Assembly (NCBI RefSeq): GCF_002101555.1
Contig: NZ_LQOL01000111.1
Span: forward strand, 91,308-155,307
DNA: 64,000 nt
Direction: 5' to 3'
From: Mycolicibacterium canariasense
GTDB taxonomy: Bacteria; Actinomycetota; Actinomycetes; Mycobacteriales; Mycobacteriaceae
How positions within the stretch are numbered: position 1 is the first letter of the stretch; each line of letters opens with the position of its first letter. Of this stretch, positions 18,376 through 26,505 are shown piece by piece. Below the pieces are notes generated by a model. It did no database searches. It was not told the origin of the DNA and saw only the letters and a list, made by a program, of their open reading frames with translations. The translations under genes were made by a program, and so were the position numbers.

Positions 18376-19511
18376 GCCACCTCCCGCAGCCGATCGGCGA
18401 TGCGCTCCGGTGTGGTGTCGCTGATCCACGCGCCCATCCCCGATTCCGAACCGGCCAGATACTTCATCCGGCCCGGCGACCGCATGAGCGAGAACAGTTG
18501 CAGGTGCAACCGCGCGTAGGCCCGGTCGGGACCGATCGGTGCCTGATGCCAGGCCGCGATATAGGGAGTCTGTGCCACCCCGTCGAAGAAGCGGTCCACC
18601 CGGGCCAGCAAGTTCAGGTAGACCGCGGCCAACTCCTCGCGTTCGGGCCCCGACAGTGCCGGGAAGTCGGGCACATCGCGGTGCGGAATCAGCTGGATCT
18701 CCAGCGGCCAGCGTGCCGCGGCGGGCACGAAGGCGGTCCAGTGTTCGCCGGCGACGAGCAACCGGCGCCCGGAATGCTGCTCGGCGGCAAGGACATCGGC
18801 CATCAGGTTGCGACCGGTGGCCGCAGCGTGCCTGCGGGCCTGTTCCACCAGGGCGCGGGTCCGCGCCGGCTGGAACGGATAGGCGTAGATCTGGCCGTGT
18901 GGATGCGTCAGCGTCACCCCGATCTCGCGGCCGCGGTTCTCGAAGCAGAACACCTGCTGCACCCCGGGTATCTCGGAGAGTTCGGCGGTGCGGTCGGCCC
19001 ACGCCTCGATGACGGTCCGGGCCCGCCGATGCCCCAACTCGGCGAAACTGGCGTGCGGATCGCTGGTGAAGCACACCACCTCGCAACTGCCCCGGCCCGG
19101 GGCTTGCGGCCACAGCGGCTCCCCGTCGACCAGCGACGCCGTCGGGACCGCGTGTTCCGACAGGGCCGGAAACCGGTTCTCGAACACCACGACGTCGTAG
19201 TCGGCCGCCGGGATCTCGGTGGCCGGCGAGCCCGCCCGAGTGGGCGCCAGTGGTGAGGCGTCGGCAGCGGGCAGGAAGGTCCGGTCCATCCGTTGGGCGG
19301 CGATGGTGACCCACTCGCCGGTCAGCACGTCATACCGCAGGTGCGAGTCCGCCACCATCGGCTCGAGGTTTCTGGTGTCGGTCAGTCCACCCGTGCGCCG
19401 CATCCTGCCGTCGGCGGCGAGTTCGTCGAAGTAGATGAGGCGACGCCCGTCGGCCAGGGTGGTGACCGTCTTGCCGACCATGGCCGATAAGGGAGATGGC
19501 AAGGTGGGCAC
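18372..19511 (-). CDS. galT: Galactose-1-phosphate uridylyltransferase
   Basis: The 379-aa enzyme carries the active-site HPHGQIYAYPF, with the nucleophilic His of the HxHxQ motif, and zinc-binding and substrate segments typical of GalT (NRFPALSEHAV, IPHRDVPDFPAL). It exchanges UMP between UDP-glucose and galactose 1-phosphate. I chose GTG 19511 because GGGAGA lies upstream and the previous gene ends 5 bp away; an ATG at 19481 lacks a ribosome site. galE is not in the window. Confidence 0.95.
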   Translation of the reverse strand: MPTLPSPLSAMVGKTVTTLADGRRLIYFDELAADGRMRRTGGLTDTRNLEPMVADSHLRYDVLTGEWVTIAAQRMDRTFLPAADASPLAPTRAGSPATEIPAADYDVVVFENRFPALSEHAVPTASLVDGEPLWPQAPGRGSCEVVCFTSDPHASFAELGHRRARTVIEAWADRTAELSEIPGVQQVFCFENRGREIGVTLTHPHGQIYAYPFQPARTRALVEQARRHAAATGRNLMADVLAAEQHSGRRLLVAGEHWTAFVPAAARWPLEIQLIPHRDVPDFPALSGPEREELAAVYLNLLARVDRFFDGVAQTPYIAAWHQAPIGPDRAYARLHLQLFSLMRSPGRMKYLAGSESGMGAWISDTTPERIADRLREVA

Positions 19512-19516
19512 CGGGT

Positions 19517-20764
19517 TTATCTCCCGCCCCTGCGCTTGTTGTAGATGTCGAAGCCGACGGCGGCCAGCAGCACCAGACCCTTGATGACCTGCTGGACATC
19601 GCTGCCGATGCCGATGATCGACATCCCGTTGTTCAGCACGCCGAGCACCAGGCCGCCGATGATGGCGCCGAACACGGTGCCCACCCCGCCGCTCGACGAT
19701 GCCCCGCCGATGAACGCGGCGGCAATGGCTTCCAGTTCGAAGTTGATACCGGCCTGCGGCGTCGCGGAATTCAGCCGGGCGGCGAACAACAGCCCGGCCA
19801 CCGCGGCGAGCATTCCCATGTTGACGAACACCAGCAGGGTGACGCGTTTGTTGCGGACCCCGGACAGGCTGGCGGCCGCGGCGTTACCGCCCACCGCGTA
19901 CACCTGGCGCCCGAATACGGTGTTGCGCATCATGAAGGCGTAGACCAGGGTCAGCACCACCAGGATGATGCCGACGATCGGAACGCCGCGGTAACTGGCC
20001 AACAGCAGGGTGACCGCGGCCAGTGCTGCGACGATGCCGACGCACTTCGCAATGAACAGCGTCTTGCTCGAAACCTGTTGTCCGTAGCGCAATTGGGCAC
20101 GGCGCCGCCGGATCTGCATGACGACGGTGGCCACCATGGCAATACCACCCAGGATGACGGTGGGCCAGTGATACAGCGCGGCGTTGCCGAGTTCGGGCAG
20201 GAAGCCGCTGCTGATCTGCTCCAGGCCGCGCGGCATCGGCGCGATCGACTGTCCCTCGAGCAGGTATTGGGTGGCGCCGCGGAACACCAGCATGCCGCCG
20301 AGTGTCACGATGAACGACGGGATACCGACGTAGGCGATCCAGAAGCCCTGCCAGGCCCCGATGAGGGCCCCCATCCCGATGCACAGCAGCGTCGCCAGCA
20401 GCCAGGGCATGTCGTTGCGCACCATGAGGACACCGGCCATCGCGCCGGTGAAGGCGGCCACCGACCCGACCGAAAGGTCGATGTGGCCGTTGATGATCAC
20501 GATGACCATCCCGATGGCCAGCACCAGGATGTAGCCGTTCTGCTGGATGATGTTGGTGACGTTCAGCGGTTTGAGCACGATGCCGCCGGTCCAGACCTGG
20601 AACAGCAGCAGGATGGCGATGAGCGCCACGACCATGCCCGACTGCCGCACATGCGACATCAGGAACCGGGAGACCGCATTTCCGCCGCGGGTGGGCGCGC
20701 TGGAATCGTCCGGACGCTGCGGTGCGGCGCTGCCCGGTGACGTTTGTTTGGTGGTGATGGTCAC
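19517..20764 (-). CDS. gguB: Multiple-sugar ABC transporter permease, GguB/XylH-type
   Basis: The 415-aa integral membrane protein is longer than the YtfT/YjfF permeases and has the 12-14 segment layout of XylH/MmsB/GguB. It shows ILVLAIGMVIVIINGHIDLS near residue 85 and AFIGGASSSGGVGTVFGAII late in the protein. The GTG start overlaps the ATPase stop. It pairs with the ChvE-type binding protein and the two-domain ATPase upstream. Confidence 0.92.
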   Translation of the reverse strand: MTITTKQTSPGSAAPQRPDDSSAPTRGGNAVSRFLMSHVRQSGMVVALIAILLLFQVWTGGIVLKPLNVTNIIQQNGYILVLAIGMVIVIINGHIDLSVGSVAAFTGAMAGVLMVRNDMPWLLATLLCIGMGALIGAWQGFWIAYVGIPSFIVTLGGMLVFRGATQYLLEGQSIAPMPRGLEQISSGFLPELGNAALYHWPTVILGGIAMVATVVMQIRRRRAQLRYGQQVSSKTLFIAKCVGIVAALAAVTLLLASYRGVPIVGIILVVLTLVYAFMMRNTVFGRQVYAVGGNAAAASLSGVRNKRVTLLVFVNMGMLAAVAGLLFAARLNSATPQAGINFELEAIAAAFIGGASSSGGVGTVFGAIIGGLVLGVLNNGMSIIGIGSDVQQVIKGLVLLAAVGFDIYNKRRGGR

Positions 20765-22293
20765 GCGGAGCCTTTCATCATGTGGTGCATGAGGTTTTCC
20801 TGGGTCGCTTCCGAGCGCGGCACTTCACCGGTCAACCGCCCCTGGCTGAGGGTGTAGATCCGGTCGCAGAGGCCCAGTAACTCGGGAAGTTCGGAGGAGA
20901 TGACGAGCACCGCCTTCCCGCGGGCGGCGAGTTCGTTGATGAGCACGTAGATCTCGTGCTTGGCACCGACATCGATACCGCGGGTCGGCTCGTCGAGGAT
21001 GAGGACGTCGGGGTCGGTGAACAGCCACTTGCTGAGCACCACTTTCTGCTGATTACCGCCGGACAGCTTGCCGGTGGCGGTCTGCACCGAATCGGTCTTG
21101 ATCCGCATCGAGGCGCGGAACTGCTCGCCGATGCGCGTCTCCTCGTGGTGGTCGATCACCGACCGGCGGCTGACCTTGTCCAGCGACGCCAGGCTGATGC
21201 TGGTGGCGATGCTGTCCATCAGGTTCAGCCCCAAGGTCTTCCGGTCCTCGGTGGCGTAGGCGATCCCGTTGTCGATCGCGCGTGGCACGGTGCTGGTGTC
21301 GATCTCGCGCTCACCCTTGAAGACTTTGCCGCCGACGTACCGACCGTAGGATCGGCCGAACACGCTCATCGCGAGTTCGGTGCGGCCGGCGCCCATCAGC
21401 CCGGCGATACCGACGATCTCACCGGCCCGGACATTGAGGGTGACATCGTCGACGACCTTGCGTTGCTGGTCAATCGGGTGCAGCACGGTCCAATTCGCCA
21501 CCGAGAACACCACGTCGCCGATCTCGCACCCCTCCCGGGACGGGAACCGGTCGACCAGATCGCGCCCGACCATGGCGCGCACGATCTTGTCCTCGGTGAG
21601 CTGCGCGTCGACCGGCACGGTGTCGATGGTGCGGCCGTCCCGCAGCGTCGTCACGCAGTCGGCCACCTGCATCACCTCATTGAGCTTGTGCGAGATGATG
21701 ATCGAGGTGATGCCGTGCTCGCGCAGCTCCACGATGAGGTCGAGCAGGTGCATGCTGTCGGCATCGTTGAGCGCGGCCGTCGGTTCGTCGAGGATGAGCA
21801 GCCGCACATCCTTGGACAGCGCCTTGGCGATCTCGACGAGCTGCTGCTTGCCGACGCCGAGGTCGGAGACCCGGGTCTGCGGGCTCTCCCGCAGACCCAC
21901 GCGGTCCAGCAGCGTCTGCGCCTCGTGCAGCGTCCGGTCCCAGTCGATCACCCCGCGGTGCGCGATCTCGTTGCCCAGGAACATATTCTCGGCGATCGAC
22001 AGGTACGGCACCAACGCGAGTTCCTGGTGGATGATCGCGATACCGCAGCGCTCGCTGGAGCGGATGTCCCGGAACTCGCACGGCTTGCCGTCGAAGAAGA
22101 TCTCGCCGTCGTAGCTGCCGTGCGGGTACACCCCGCTGAGCACCTTCATCAGCGTCGACTTGCCCGCACCGTTCTCCCCGCAGATCGCGTGGATGGCCCC
22201 GGCCCGCACCGTCAGGTCCACCCCGGACAGCGCCTTCACACCGGGGAATTCCTTGGTGATGCCGCGCATCTCCAACAGCGGCGGGGCCGTCAC
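20761..22293 (-). CDS. gguA: Multiple-sugar ABC transporter ATP-binding protein, GguA/XylG-type
   Basis: The 510-aa tandem ABC protein has a first Walker A GENGAGKSTLMKVL and LLILDEPTAALND. The second half has GLMGAGRTELAMSVFG, LSGGNQQKVVLSKWLF and VLILDEPTRGIDVGA. The GTG overlaps the binding-protein stop by four bases. It powers the second CUT2 importer of the island. Xylose, arabinose or galactose are family substrates; galT-galK downstream favour galactose or arabinose. Confidence 0.93.
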   Translation of the reverse strand: MTAPPLLEMRGITKEFPGVKALSGVDLTVRAGAIHAICGENGAGKSTLMKVLSGVYPHGSYDGEIFFDGKPCEFRDIRSSERCGIAIIHQELALVPYLSIAENMFLGNEIAHRGVIDWDRTLHEAQTLLDRVGLRESPQTRVSDLGVGKQQLVEIAKALSKDVRLLILDEPTAALNDADSMHLLDLIVELREHGITSIIISHKLNEVMQVADCVTTLRDGRTIDTVPVDAQLTEDKIVRAMVGRDLVDRFPSREGCEIGDVVFSVANWTVLHPIDQQRKVVDDVTLNVRAGEIVGIAGLMGAGRTELAMSVFGRSYGRYVGGKVFKGEREIDTSTVPRAIDNGIAYATEDRKTLGLNLMDSIATSISLASLDKVSRRSVIDHHEETRIGEQFRASMRIKTDSVQTATGKLSGGNQQKVVLSKWLFTDPDVLILDEPTRGIDVGAKHEIYVLINELAARGKAVLVISSELPELLGLCDRIYTLSQGRLTGEVPRSEATQENLMHHMMKGSA

Positions 22294-23378
22294 TGAATCT
22301 GATCCTTGGTGTAGTAGCCGGAGTCGATCAGCACCTTCTGGTAGTTGGACTTGTCGACGCTGACCGGGTCCAGCAGGTAGGAGGGCACGATCTTGCTGCC
22401 GTTGTTGTAGCTCTTGGTGTCGTTGACCACCGGTGTGCCGCCGGTCAGCACGGCATCGGATTCCTGCACCGCCGCCTTGGCGAGCTCCCGGGTGTCCTTG
22501 AAGACCGTCTGGGTCTGCTCGCCGGACACGATGGACTGCACCGACGCCAGCTCGGCGTCCTGGCCGGTGACAATCGGCAGGGGCTTGGCGGCGTTACCGT
22601 AGCCGGAGCTCTTGAGCGCCGAGATGACGCCGCGCGAGATGCCGTCGTACGGCGAGAGCACCGCGTCCAACCGGGCGGTGGTGTAGGCCTGGCTCAGCAG
22701 GTTGTCCATCCTGGACTGCGCCAGCCCGCCGTCCCAGCGCAAGGTGGCGACCTGGTCGAACGAGGTCTGTCCGCTGCGGACCACCAGCTTGCCGCTGTCG
22801 ATGTAGGGCTTGAGCACGCTCATCGCGCCGTCGAAGAAGAAGGTGGCGTTGTTGTCGTCGGGCGAGCCGGCGAACAGTTCGATGTTGAACGGCCCGGCAC
22901 CGCCGGCGAGGTTCAGCTTGTCGACGATGTATTTGGCCTGCAGCACACCGACTTTGAAGTTGTCGAAGGTGGCGTAGTAGTTGACGTTGGGGGTGCCCTT
23001 GATCAACCGGTCATAGCTGATCACCGGGATGTGGGCGTCGGCGGCTCGCTGCAGGGTGTTGGTCAGCGAGGAACCGTCGATCGGCGCGATCACCAGCAGT
23101 TGGACACCCTTGGTGATCATGTTCTCGATCTGGGAGACCTGGTTCTGCACGACGTCGTCGCCGTACTGCAGGTCGGTCTGGTAGCCCAGGGCCTTGAATT
23201 GGTCGACCATGTTCTGGCCGTCGGCAACCCAGCGTTCGGAGGACTTGGTCGGCATGGCGATGCCGATGGTGCCTTTCTGGGATGTGCTGCCCCCGGCGCT
23301 CTCGGTGGAGCGGCCGCAGCCGATCAACGCCAGGGCGGCGGCCATCAGCACGGCCACCCACCAGCTCAGTTTTCGCAT
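22290..23378 (-). CDS. chvE: Multiple-sugar substrate-binding lipoprotein, ChvE-type
   Basis: The 362-aa exported lipoprotein has the lipobox LIGC near residue 22 after a typical signal. The mature part shows the ChvE/XylF pattern: IGIAMPTKSSERWVADGQN, VIAPIDGSSL, VISYDRLI, and GQDAELASVQSI. The ATG at 23378 has a strong GGAGGAA ribosome site 4-5 bases upstream, ruling out the longer frame. It is the first gene of the chvE-gguAB-galTK operon. Operator-like palindromes lie 73-226 bp upstream. Confidence 0.93.
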   Translation of the reverse strand: MRKLSWWVAVLMAAALALIGCGRSTESAGGSTSQKGTIGIAMPTKSSERWVADGQNMVDQFKALGYQTDLQYGDDVVQNQVSQIENMITKGVQLLVIAPIDGSSLTNTLQRAADAHIPVISYDRLIKGTPNVNYYATFDNFKVGVLQAKYIVDKLNLAGGAGPFNIELFAGSPDDNNATFFFDGAMSVLKPYIDSGKLVVRSGQTSFDQVATLRWDGGLAQSRMDNLLSQAYTTARLDAVLSPYDGISRGVISALKSSGYGNAAKPLPIVTGQDAELASVQSIVSGEQTQTVFKDTRELAKAAVQESDAVLTGGTPVVNDTKSYNNGSKIVPSYLLDPVSVDKSNYQKVLIDSGYYTKDQIQ

Positions 23379-23450
23379 GTTTCCTCCTGCAGACACGTGG
23401 ACGCGCTCAGCGCGGCGGGCCTGGCCCGCTCATCTCGGCCGCAACATCCA

Positions 23451-23468
23451 AATGTGAACGTTAACACT
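23451..23468. promoter_or_regulatory. LacI-type operator candidate O3
   Basis: AATGTGAACGTTAACACT aligns base for base with O1 at 10360-10377 around the central AACG/GTTAA core. It lies 73 bp upstream of the chvE ATG, where it could block or overlap the promoter. Confidence 0.7.
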
Positions 23469-23586
23469 CCGCCGTACGAGTATGTGAGCCAACTCACTCG
23501 TTGTCAATGGAGCCTGCCATATCACCAGAAAGGTGCCTAACAAGCGGTTGCGGGGTGGCACGAAACGTGGCCGCGCAAGTCTGTGA

Positions 23587-23604
23587 ATGTGAGCTTTAAC
23601 AAAT
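23587..23604. promoter_or_regulatory. LacI-type operator candidate O4
   Basis: AATGTGAGCTTTAACAAA matches O3 in its left half except for one base and retains the right-half TTAACA. Its distance from O3 (136 bp) would permit looping. It is weaker than O3. Confidence 0.5.
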
Positions 23605-23633
23605 TTCGTCCACCCACCGCCGGCGCGGGAACC

Positions 23634-23661
23634 CATCCGGGCTGAGACCCGCGCCGAATGC
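23634..23661 (+). promoter_or_regulatory. SigK-type promoter of the sigK-rskA operon
   Basis: CCATCC at 23634-23639 and CCGAATG at 23655-23661 are separated by 15 bases. This fits the M. tuberculosis SigK consensus (CCATCC, 15-17 bases, CCGAATC) as I recall it. The sigK ATG is 30 bp downstream, so sigK probably activates its own transcription. Confidence 0.7.
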
Positions 23662-23691
23662 CGATGTGAGACCAATCGAGGGCGGCCGCCG

Positions 23692-24294
23692 ATGTACAAC
23701 CACGAACCTTTGGGTGGACTGAGCGTGCTGGACGTTAGGCTACCGCTCGTGAGCGCCGATCTCGACGTGTTGTTGCGCGGGGTGGCCCGTGGCGACGCCG
23801 AGGCATTCGCCGAGTTCTACGACCACACCCGAGCCCGGGTGTATGGACTGGTCGTCCGGGTGTTGCGCGACCCCGGCTACAGCGAAGAGACCACCCAGGA
23901 GATCTACCTGCAGGTGTGGCACAACGCCGACTCGTACGACCCGACGGCGGGCTCGCCGCTGTCATGGCTGATGACGCTGGCACACCGGCGGGCGGTGGAC
24001 CGGGTGCGCGCCGAGCAGTCGGCCAGTCAACGCGAGTCCCGCTACGGCGCGGCCAACCTCGACACCCCGGCCGACCATGTCGCCGATTCGGTGATCACCG
24101 CCGACGAGCATCGCCGGGTGGTGGATTGTCTGGGGTCGCTGACCGATGTGCAGCGCGAGTGCATCGACATGGCCTACTACGGCGGGCTCACCTATCGGGA
24201 AGTGTCGGAACGCCTTTCGGCCAACTTGGCCACGATAAAATCCAGGATGCGCGACGGTCTGCGCGCATTGCGTAGTTGTCTGGGGACCGCATGA
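23692..24294 (+). CDS. sigK: ECF RNA polymerase sigma factor SigK
   Basis: The protein (200 aa) is an ECF sigma factor. Region 2 includes FAEFYDHTRARVYGLVVRVL and the -10 recognition segment EIYLQVWHN. Region 4 is CIDMAYYGGLTYREVSERL followed by NLATIKSRMRDGLRALRSCL. These strings are close to M. tuberculosis SigK, which controls secreted antigen genes. A GTG near 23749 would give a length nearer the M. tuberculosis protein and is an alternative start. The following anti-sigma gene overlaps by four bases. No mpt70/mpt83-type antigen genes are in the window. Confidence 0.92.
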   Translation: MYNHEPLGGLSVLDVRLPLVSADLDVLLRGVARGDAEAFAEFYDHTRARVYGLVVRVLRDPGYSEETTQEIYLQVWHNADSYDPTAGSPLSWLMTLAHRRAVDRVRAEQSASQRESRYGAANLDTPADHVADSVITADEHRRVVDCLGSLTDVQRECIDMAYYGGLTYREVSERLSANLATIKSRMRDGLRALRSCLGTA

Positions 24295-24992
24295 CCGAAC
24301 CGGTTGAGCACGAGGTGATGACGCTGGCGACGCCGTACGCGTTGCACGCCGTCGACGACGGCGAGGTCGAGCGGCACCTGGCCGACGCGCCGCCGGAGGT
24401 GGCCCGCCGGTTCGCTGAAGAGGTGGTCGCCGTGCGCGAGGCCATGGCCCGGGCGTCGGCCGCGACCGCCGTGGAGCCGCCGGCCGAACTGCGCGCCAGG
24501 ATCCTTGCCGCGATCGATCCGGCGCGCGTGCAGCCGCTGCGGCCCAAGCGCTGGCGCACCGCGGTGCTGGCGGCCGCGGCCGCCATCGTCGTCGCCGCGG
24601 GTGGTGTCGGGATCGGCATCGCGCTGCGGCCCTCGACGCCCCCGCCGACCACCGCGCAACAGGTGTTCGCCGCTCCCGACGTACGCACCACGTCCGGACC
24701 GATTCCCACCGGCGGCACCGCCACGGTGGTGTTCTCCAAGGAACGCAACGCCGGCGTGCTCGTGATGAACAACGTCGCCCCGCCGGCACCCGGCACCGTC
24801 TACCAGATGTGGCTGCTGCGCAGCACCGGACCGCAGTCGGCGGGCACCATGGACCAGGCCGCGGTGGCACCGTCGACCACCGCGGTGCTGCCCGACCTGG
24901 GCGACGCCACCGCGCTGGCGTTCACCGTCGAGCCCGGGTCCGGTTCCAGCACGCCGACCACGCCGATCTTCGCCGAGCTGCCGCTGACGTAG
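24291..24992 (+). CDS. rskA: Anti-sigma-K factor RskA
   Basis: The 233-aa protein has an N-terminal cytoplasmic sigma-binding domain (LATPYALHAVDDGEVERHL). One membrane segment lies near residues 88-110 (TAVLAAAAAIVVAAGGVGIG). The extracytoplasmic C-terminal domain contains VVFSKERNAGVLVMNNVAPP and YQMWLLRS, typical of the RskA family. It holds SigK inactive at the membrane until regulated proteolysis. The ATG overlaps the sigK stop. Confidence 0.92.
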   Translation: MTEPVEHEVMTLATPYALHAVDDGEVERHLADAPPEVARRFAEEVVAVREAMARASAATAVEPPAELRARILAAIDPARVQPLRPKRWRTAVLAAAAAIVVAAGGVGIGIALRPSTPPPTTAQQVFAAPDVRTTSGPIPTGGTATVVFSKERNAGVLVMNNVAPPAPGTVYQMWLLRSTGPQSAGTMDQAAVAPSTTAVLPDLGDATALAFTVEPGSGSSTPTTPIFAELPLT

Positions 24993-25031
24993 GTCCGCGG
25001 GCCCGGCTTCGGTAAGCTTCCACCGTCCCTG

Positions 25032-25104
25032 GCCCCCGTAGCTCAGGGGATAGAGCACGGCTCTCCTAAAGCCGGTGTCGCAGGTTCGAATCCTGCCGGG
25101 GGCA
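25032..25104 (+). tRNA. tRNA-Arg (anticodon CCT)
   Basis: The 73-nt cloverleaf has a perfect 7-bp acceptor stem (GCCCCCG with CGGGGGC). Its D-loop is AGCTCAGGGGATAGAGC, its anticodon loop CTCCTAA reads AGG codons, and its T arm is CAGGTTCGAATCCTG. No CCA is encoded. Its 3' end is repeated at 26483 beyond an IS481 element. Confidence 0.95.
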
Positions 25105-25113
25105 CTTTTTCCT
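25099..25113 (+). repeat. 15-bp direct repeat overlapping the tRNA-Arg 3' end, copy 1
   Basis: GGGGCACTTTTTCCT covers the last bases of the tRNA and its T-run. It recurs exactly at 26483-26497, on the far side of the intact IS481 element. It may be a target duplication or an attachment-like sequence. Confidence 0.75.
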
Positions 25114-25122
25114 TGTATTACC

Positions 25123-25211
25123 TCGGTTGATGGGTGACATTTCTATTCCGGCTGATGGTTGACGTTGTTTCGGCTGATGCTTGTCAGTTGCTTCGGTTGA
25201 TCCTTGACACT
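25123..25211 (+). repeat. Left-end repeat array of the IS481 element
   Basis: Four related 19-bp units begin at 25123, 25148, 25170 and 25193, with spacings of 25, 22 and 23 bp. They share the pattern TCGGYTGATSSTTGACRTT. They probably bind the transposase. Confidence 0.8.
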
Positions 25212-25217
25212 CCCTAG

Positions 25218-26417
25218 ATGAGGGAGTTGAGCGTGGCTGAGCAGCGGTATCAGGCTGTGTTGGCGGTGATCAGCGATGGGTTATCGATCTCGCAGGTCGC
25301 CTCGAAGGTGGCGGTGTCGCGGCAGACGCTGCACTCGTGGTTGGCTCGGTATGAGGCCGAGGGTCTCGAGGGCTTGATGGATCGGTCGCACCGGCCGGTG
25401 TCGTGTCCGCATCAGATGCCGGCCGAGGTGGAAGCCCGGTTGTTGGAGTTGCGGCGCTCACGCCCGTATTGGGGGCCGCGGCGGTTGGTGTTCGAGTTGG
25501 CCAAGCGCGGTGTGGTGCCGGTGCCCTCCGAATCGGCGGCGTATCGGGCGTTGGTGCGGGCGCAGATGATTGATCCGCATGCTCGGGATCGGCGGTCGCG
25601 GAAGTGGAAACGCTGGGAACGCGCGGCGGCGATGGAGTTGTGGCAGATGGATGTCGTGGGTGGTTTCCCGCTGGCTGATGGCACCTCGGCCAAGGCGTTG
25701 ACCGGGGTCGATGATCATTCCCGGATGTGCGTGTGTGCGAGGTTGATGGCCCGGGAGCGCACGCGTGCGGTGTGTGACGGGTTGCGTGATGCGTTGCAGA
25801 CTTACGGGGTTCCGAGTCAGATTCTGACCGATAACGGCCGGGTGTTCACCGGCCGGTTCAACCATCCGCCGGTGGAGGTGCTCTTTGATGCGATCTGCCG
25901 CAAGCACGGTATCGAGCACCTGTTGACCCAGCCACGGTCACCGACCACGACCGGCAAGATCGAGCGTTTTCATCGGAGCCTTCGAGCGGAGTTCCTCAGC
26001 GCAAGAGCACCATTCAGAAACCTCAAGGTTGCCCAACAGGCGCTCGATGAGTGGGTGGCGTTCTACAACACTGCACGTCCGCACCAGGCCCTGCAGATGG
26101 ACACCCCGGCCTCCCGGTTCACCGCGGCGGAGGCAGCCGATGCGCCTGTGGCGTCGGCGCCGGCTCCCGAAGGATTGCGTGGTGAGCGCGCCGGCGCGGA
26201 CTGGGTGAGTCGCCGCGTGACCACCAACGGTGTGGTGTGCGTGTCCTGGCAGCAGGTCAGCCTGGGCCGCCACTACGCCGGATCGCGGTGTGACGTGCAT
26301 GTCGACGGTGAGCTGTTGCGGTTCTACATCGGCGACGTTCTGGTCAAGACTGCTGCGCGGACCAGTACCGGCAAGGTACGAAACAAACGGGCACTGCGCA
26401 CCAGCACAGAGCCTTAA
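25218..26417 (+). CDS. IS481-family transposase
   Basis: The 399-aa transposase has an N-terminal HTH (ISQVASKVAVSRQTLHSWL near residues 25-43). A DDE integrase core follows, with Asp in ELWQMDVVGG, Asp in QILTDNGRVFTG and Glu in TTTGKIERFHRSL, then FYNTARPHQAL. A C-terminal extension of about 90 residues (SWQQVSLGRHYAG and RFYIGDVL) is usual in mycobacterial members. The frame is uninterrupted, so the copy looks active. The ATG is 7 bp after the innermost repeat. Confidence 0.93.
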   Translation: MRELSVAEQRYQAVLAVISDGLSISQVASKVAVSRQTLHSWLARYEAEGLEGLMDRSHRPVSCPHQMPAEVEARLLELRRSRPYWGPRRLVFELAKRGVVPVPSESAAYRALVRAQMIDPHARDRRSRKWKRWERAAAMELWQMDVVGGFPLADGTSAKALTGVDDHSRMCVCARLMARERTRAVCDGLRDALQTYGVPSQILTDNGRVFTGRFNHPPVEVLFDAICRKHGIEHLLTQPRSPTTTGKIERFHRSLRAEFLSARAPFRNLKVAQQALDEWVAFYNTARPHQALQMDTPASRFTAAEAADAPVASAPAPEGLRGERAGADWVSRRVTTNGVVCVSWQQVSLGRHYAGSRCDVHVDGELLRFYIGDVLVKTAARTSTGKVRNKRALRTSTEP

Positions 26418-26429
26418 CCACAAACACCG

Positions 26430-26473
26430 AGTGTCAAGGATCAACCGCAACAGATCCGTCAAGCATCAACCGG
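26430..26473 (-). repeat. Right-end repeats of the IS481 element
   Basis: Two inverted units, AGTGTCAAGGATCAACCG at 26430 and GTCAAGCATCAACCGG at 26458, mirror the left-end array. There are only two units here, against four on the left. Confidence 0.8.
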
Positions 26474-26482
26474 AGCCCAACA

Positions 26483-26497
26483 GGGGCACTTTTTCCT
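26483..26497 (+). repeat. 15-bp direct repeat of the tRNA-Arg 3' end, copy 2
   Basis: GGGGCACTTTTTCCT is identical to the tRNA 3' region at 25099-25113. The homology continues more weakly into both left-end arrays, suggesting that two IS copies inserted successively at the same junction. Confidence 0.75.
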
Positions 26498-26505
26498 GTA
26501 TGACG

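Larger units (their letters stand above)
23379..23691. promoter_or_regulatory. Divergent control region between the chvE operon and sigK
   Basis: This 313-bp gap has no gene. It contains operator candidates at 23451-23468 and 23587-23604. A third, weaker imperfect palindrome lies at 23481-23498 (GTGAG and CTCAC arms). The SigK-type promoter of sigK is at 23634-23661. Confidence 0.7.
25123..26473 (+). mobile_element. IS481-family insertion sequence, intact copy
   Basis: The element spans a left array of four subterminal repeats, a full transposase gene, and a right array of two inverted repeats. The fourth left repeat (TCGGTTGATCCTTGACACT) is the perfect inverse of the first right repeat at 26430-26447. 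The exact outer ends are uncertain by 10-25 bp on each side. It lies directly downstream of tRNA-Arg. Confidence 0.8.

Noticed and set aside
18376..19314. Upstream extension of the galK frame
   Set aside because: It overlaps galT completely out of frame; the ATGA overlap at 18375 fixes the galK start.
23481..23498. Additional LacI-type operator upstream of chvE
   Set aside because: The left half resembles O4 but the right half (CAACTCACT) lacks the TTAACA core; it may be a different palindrome, so it was not listed as an operator.
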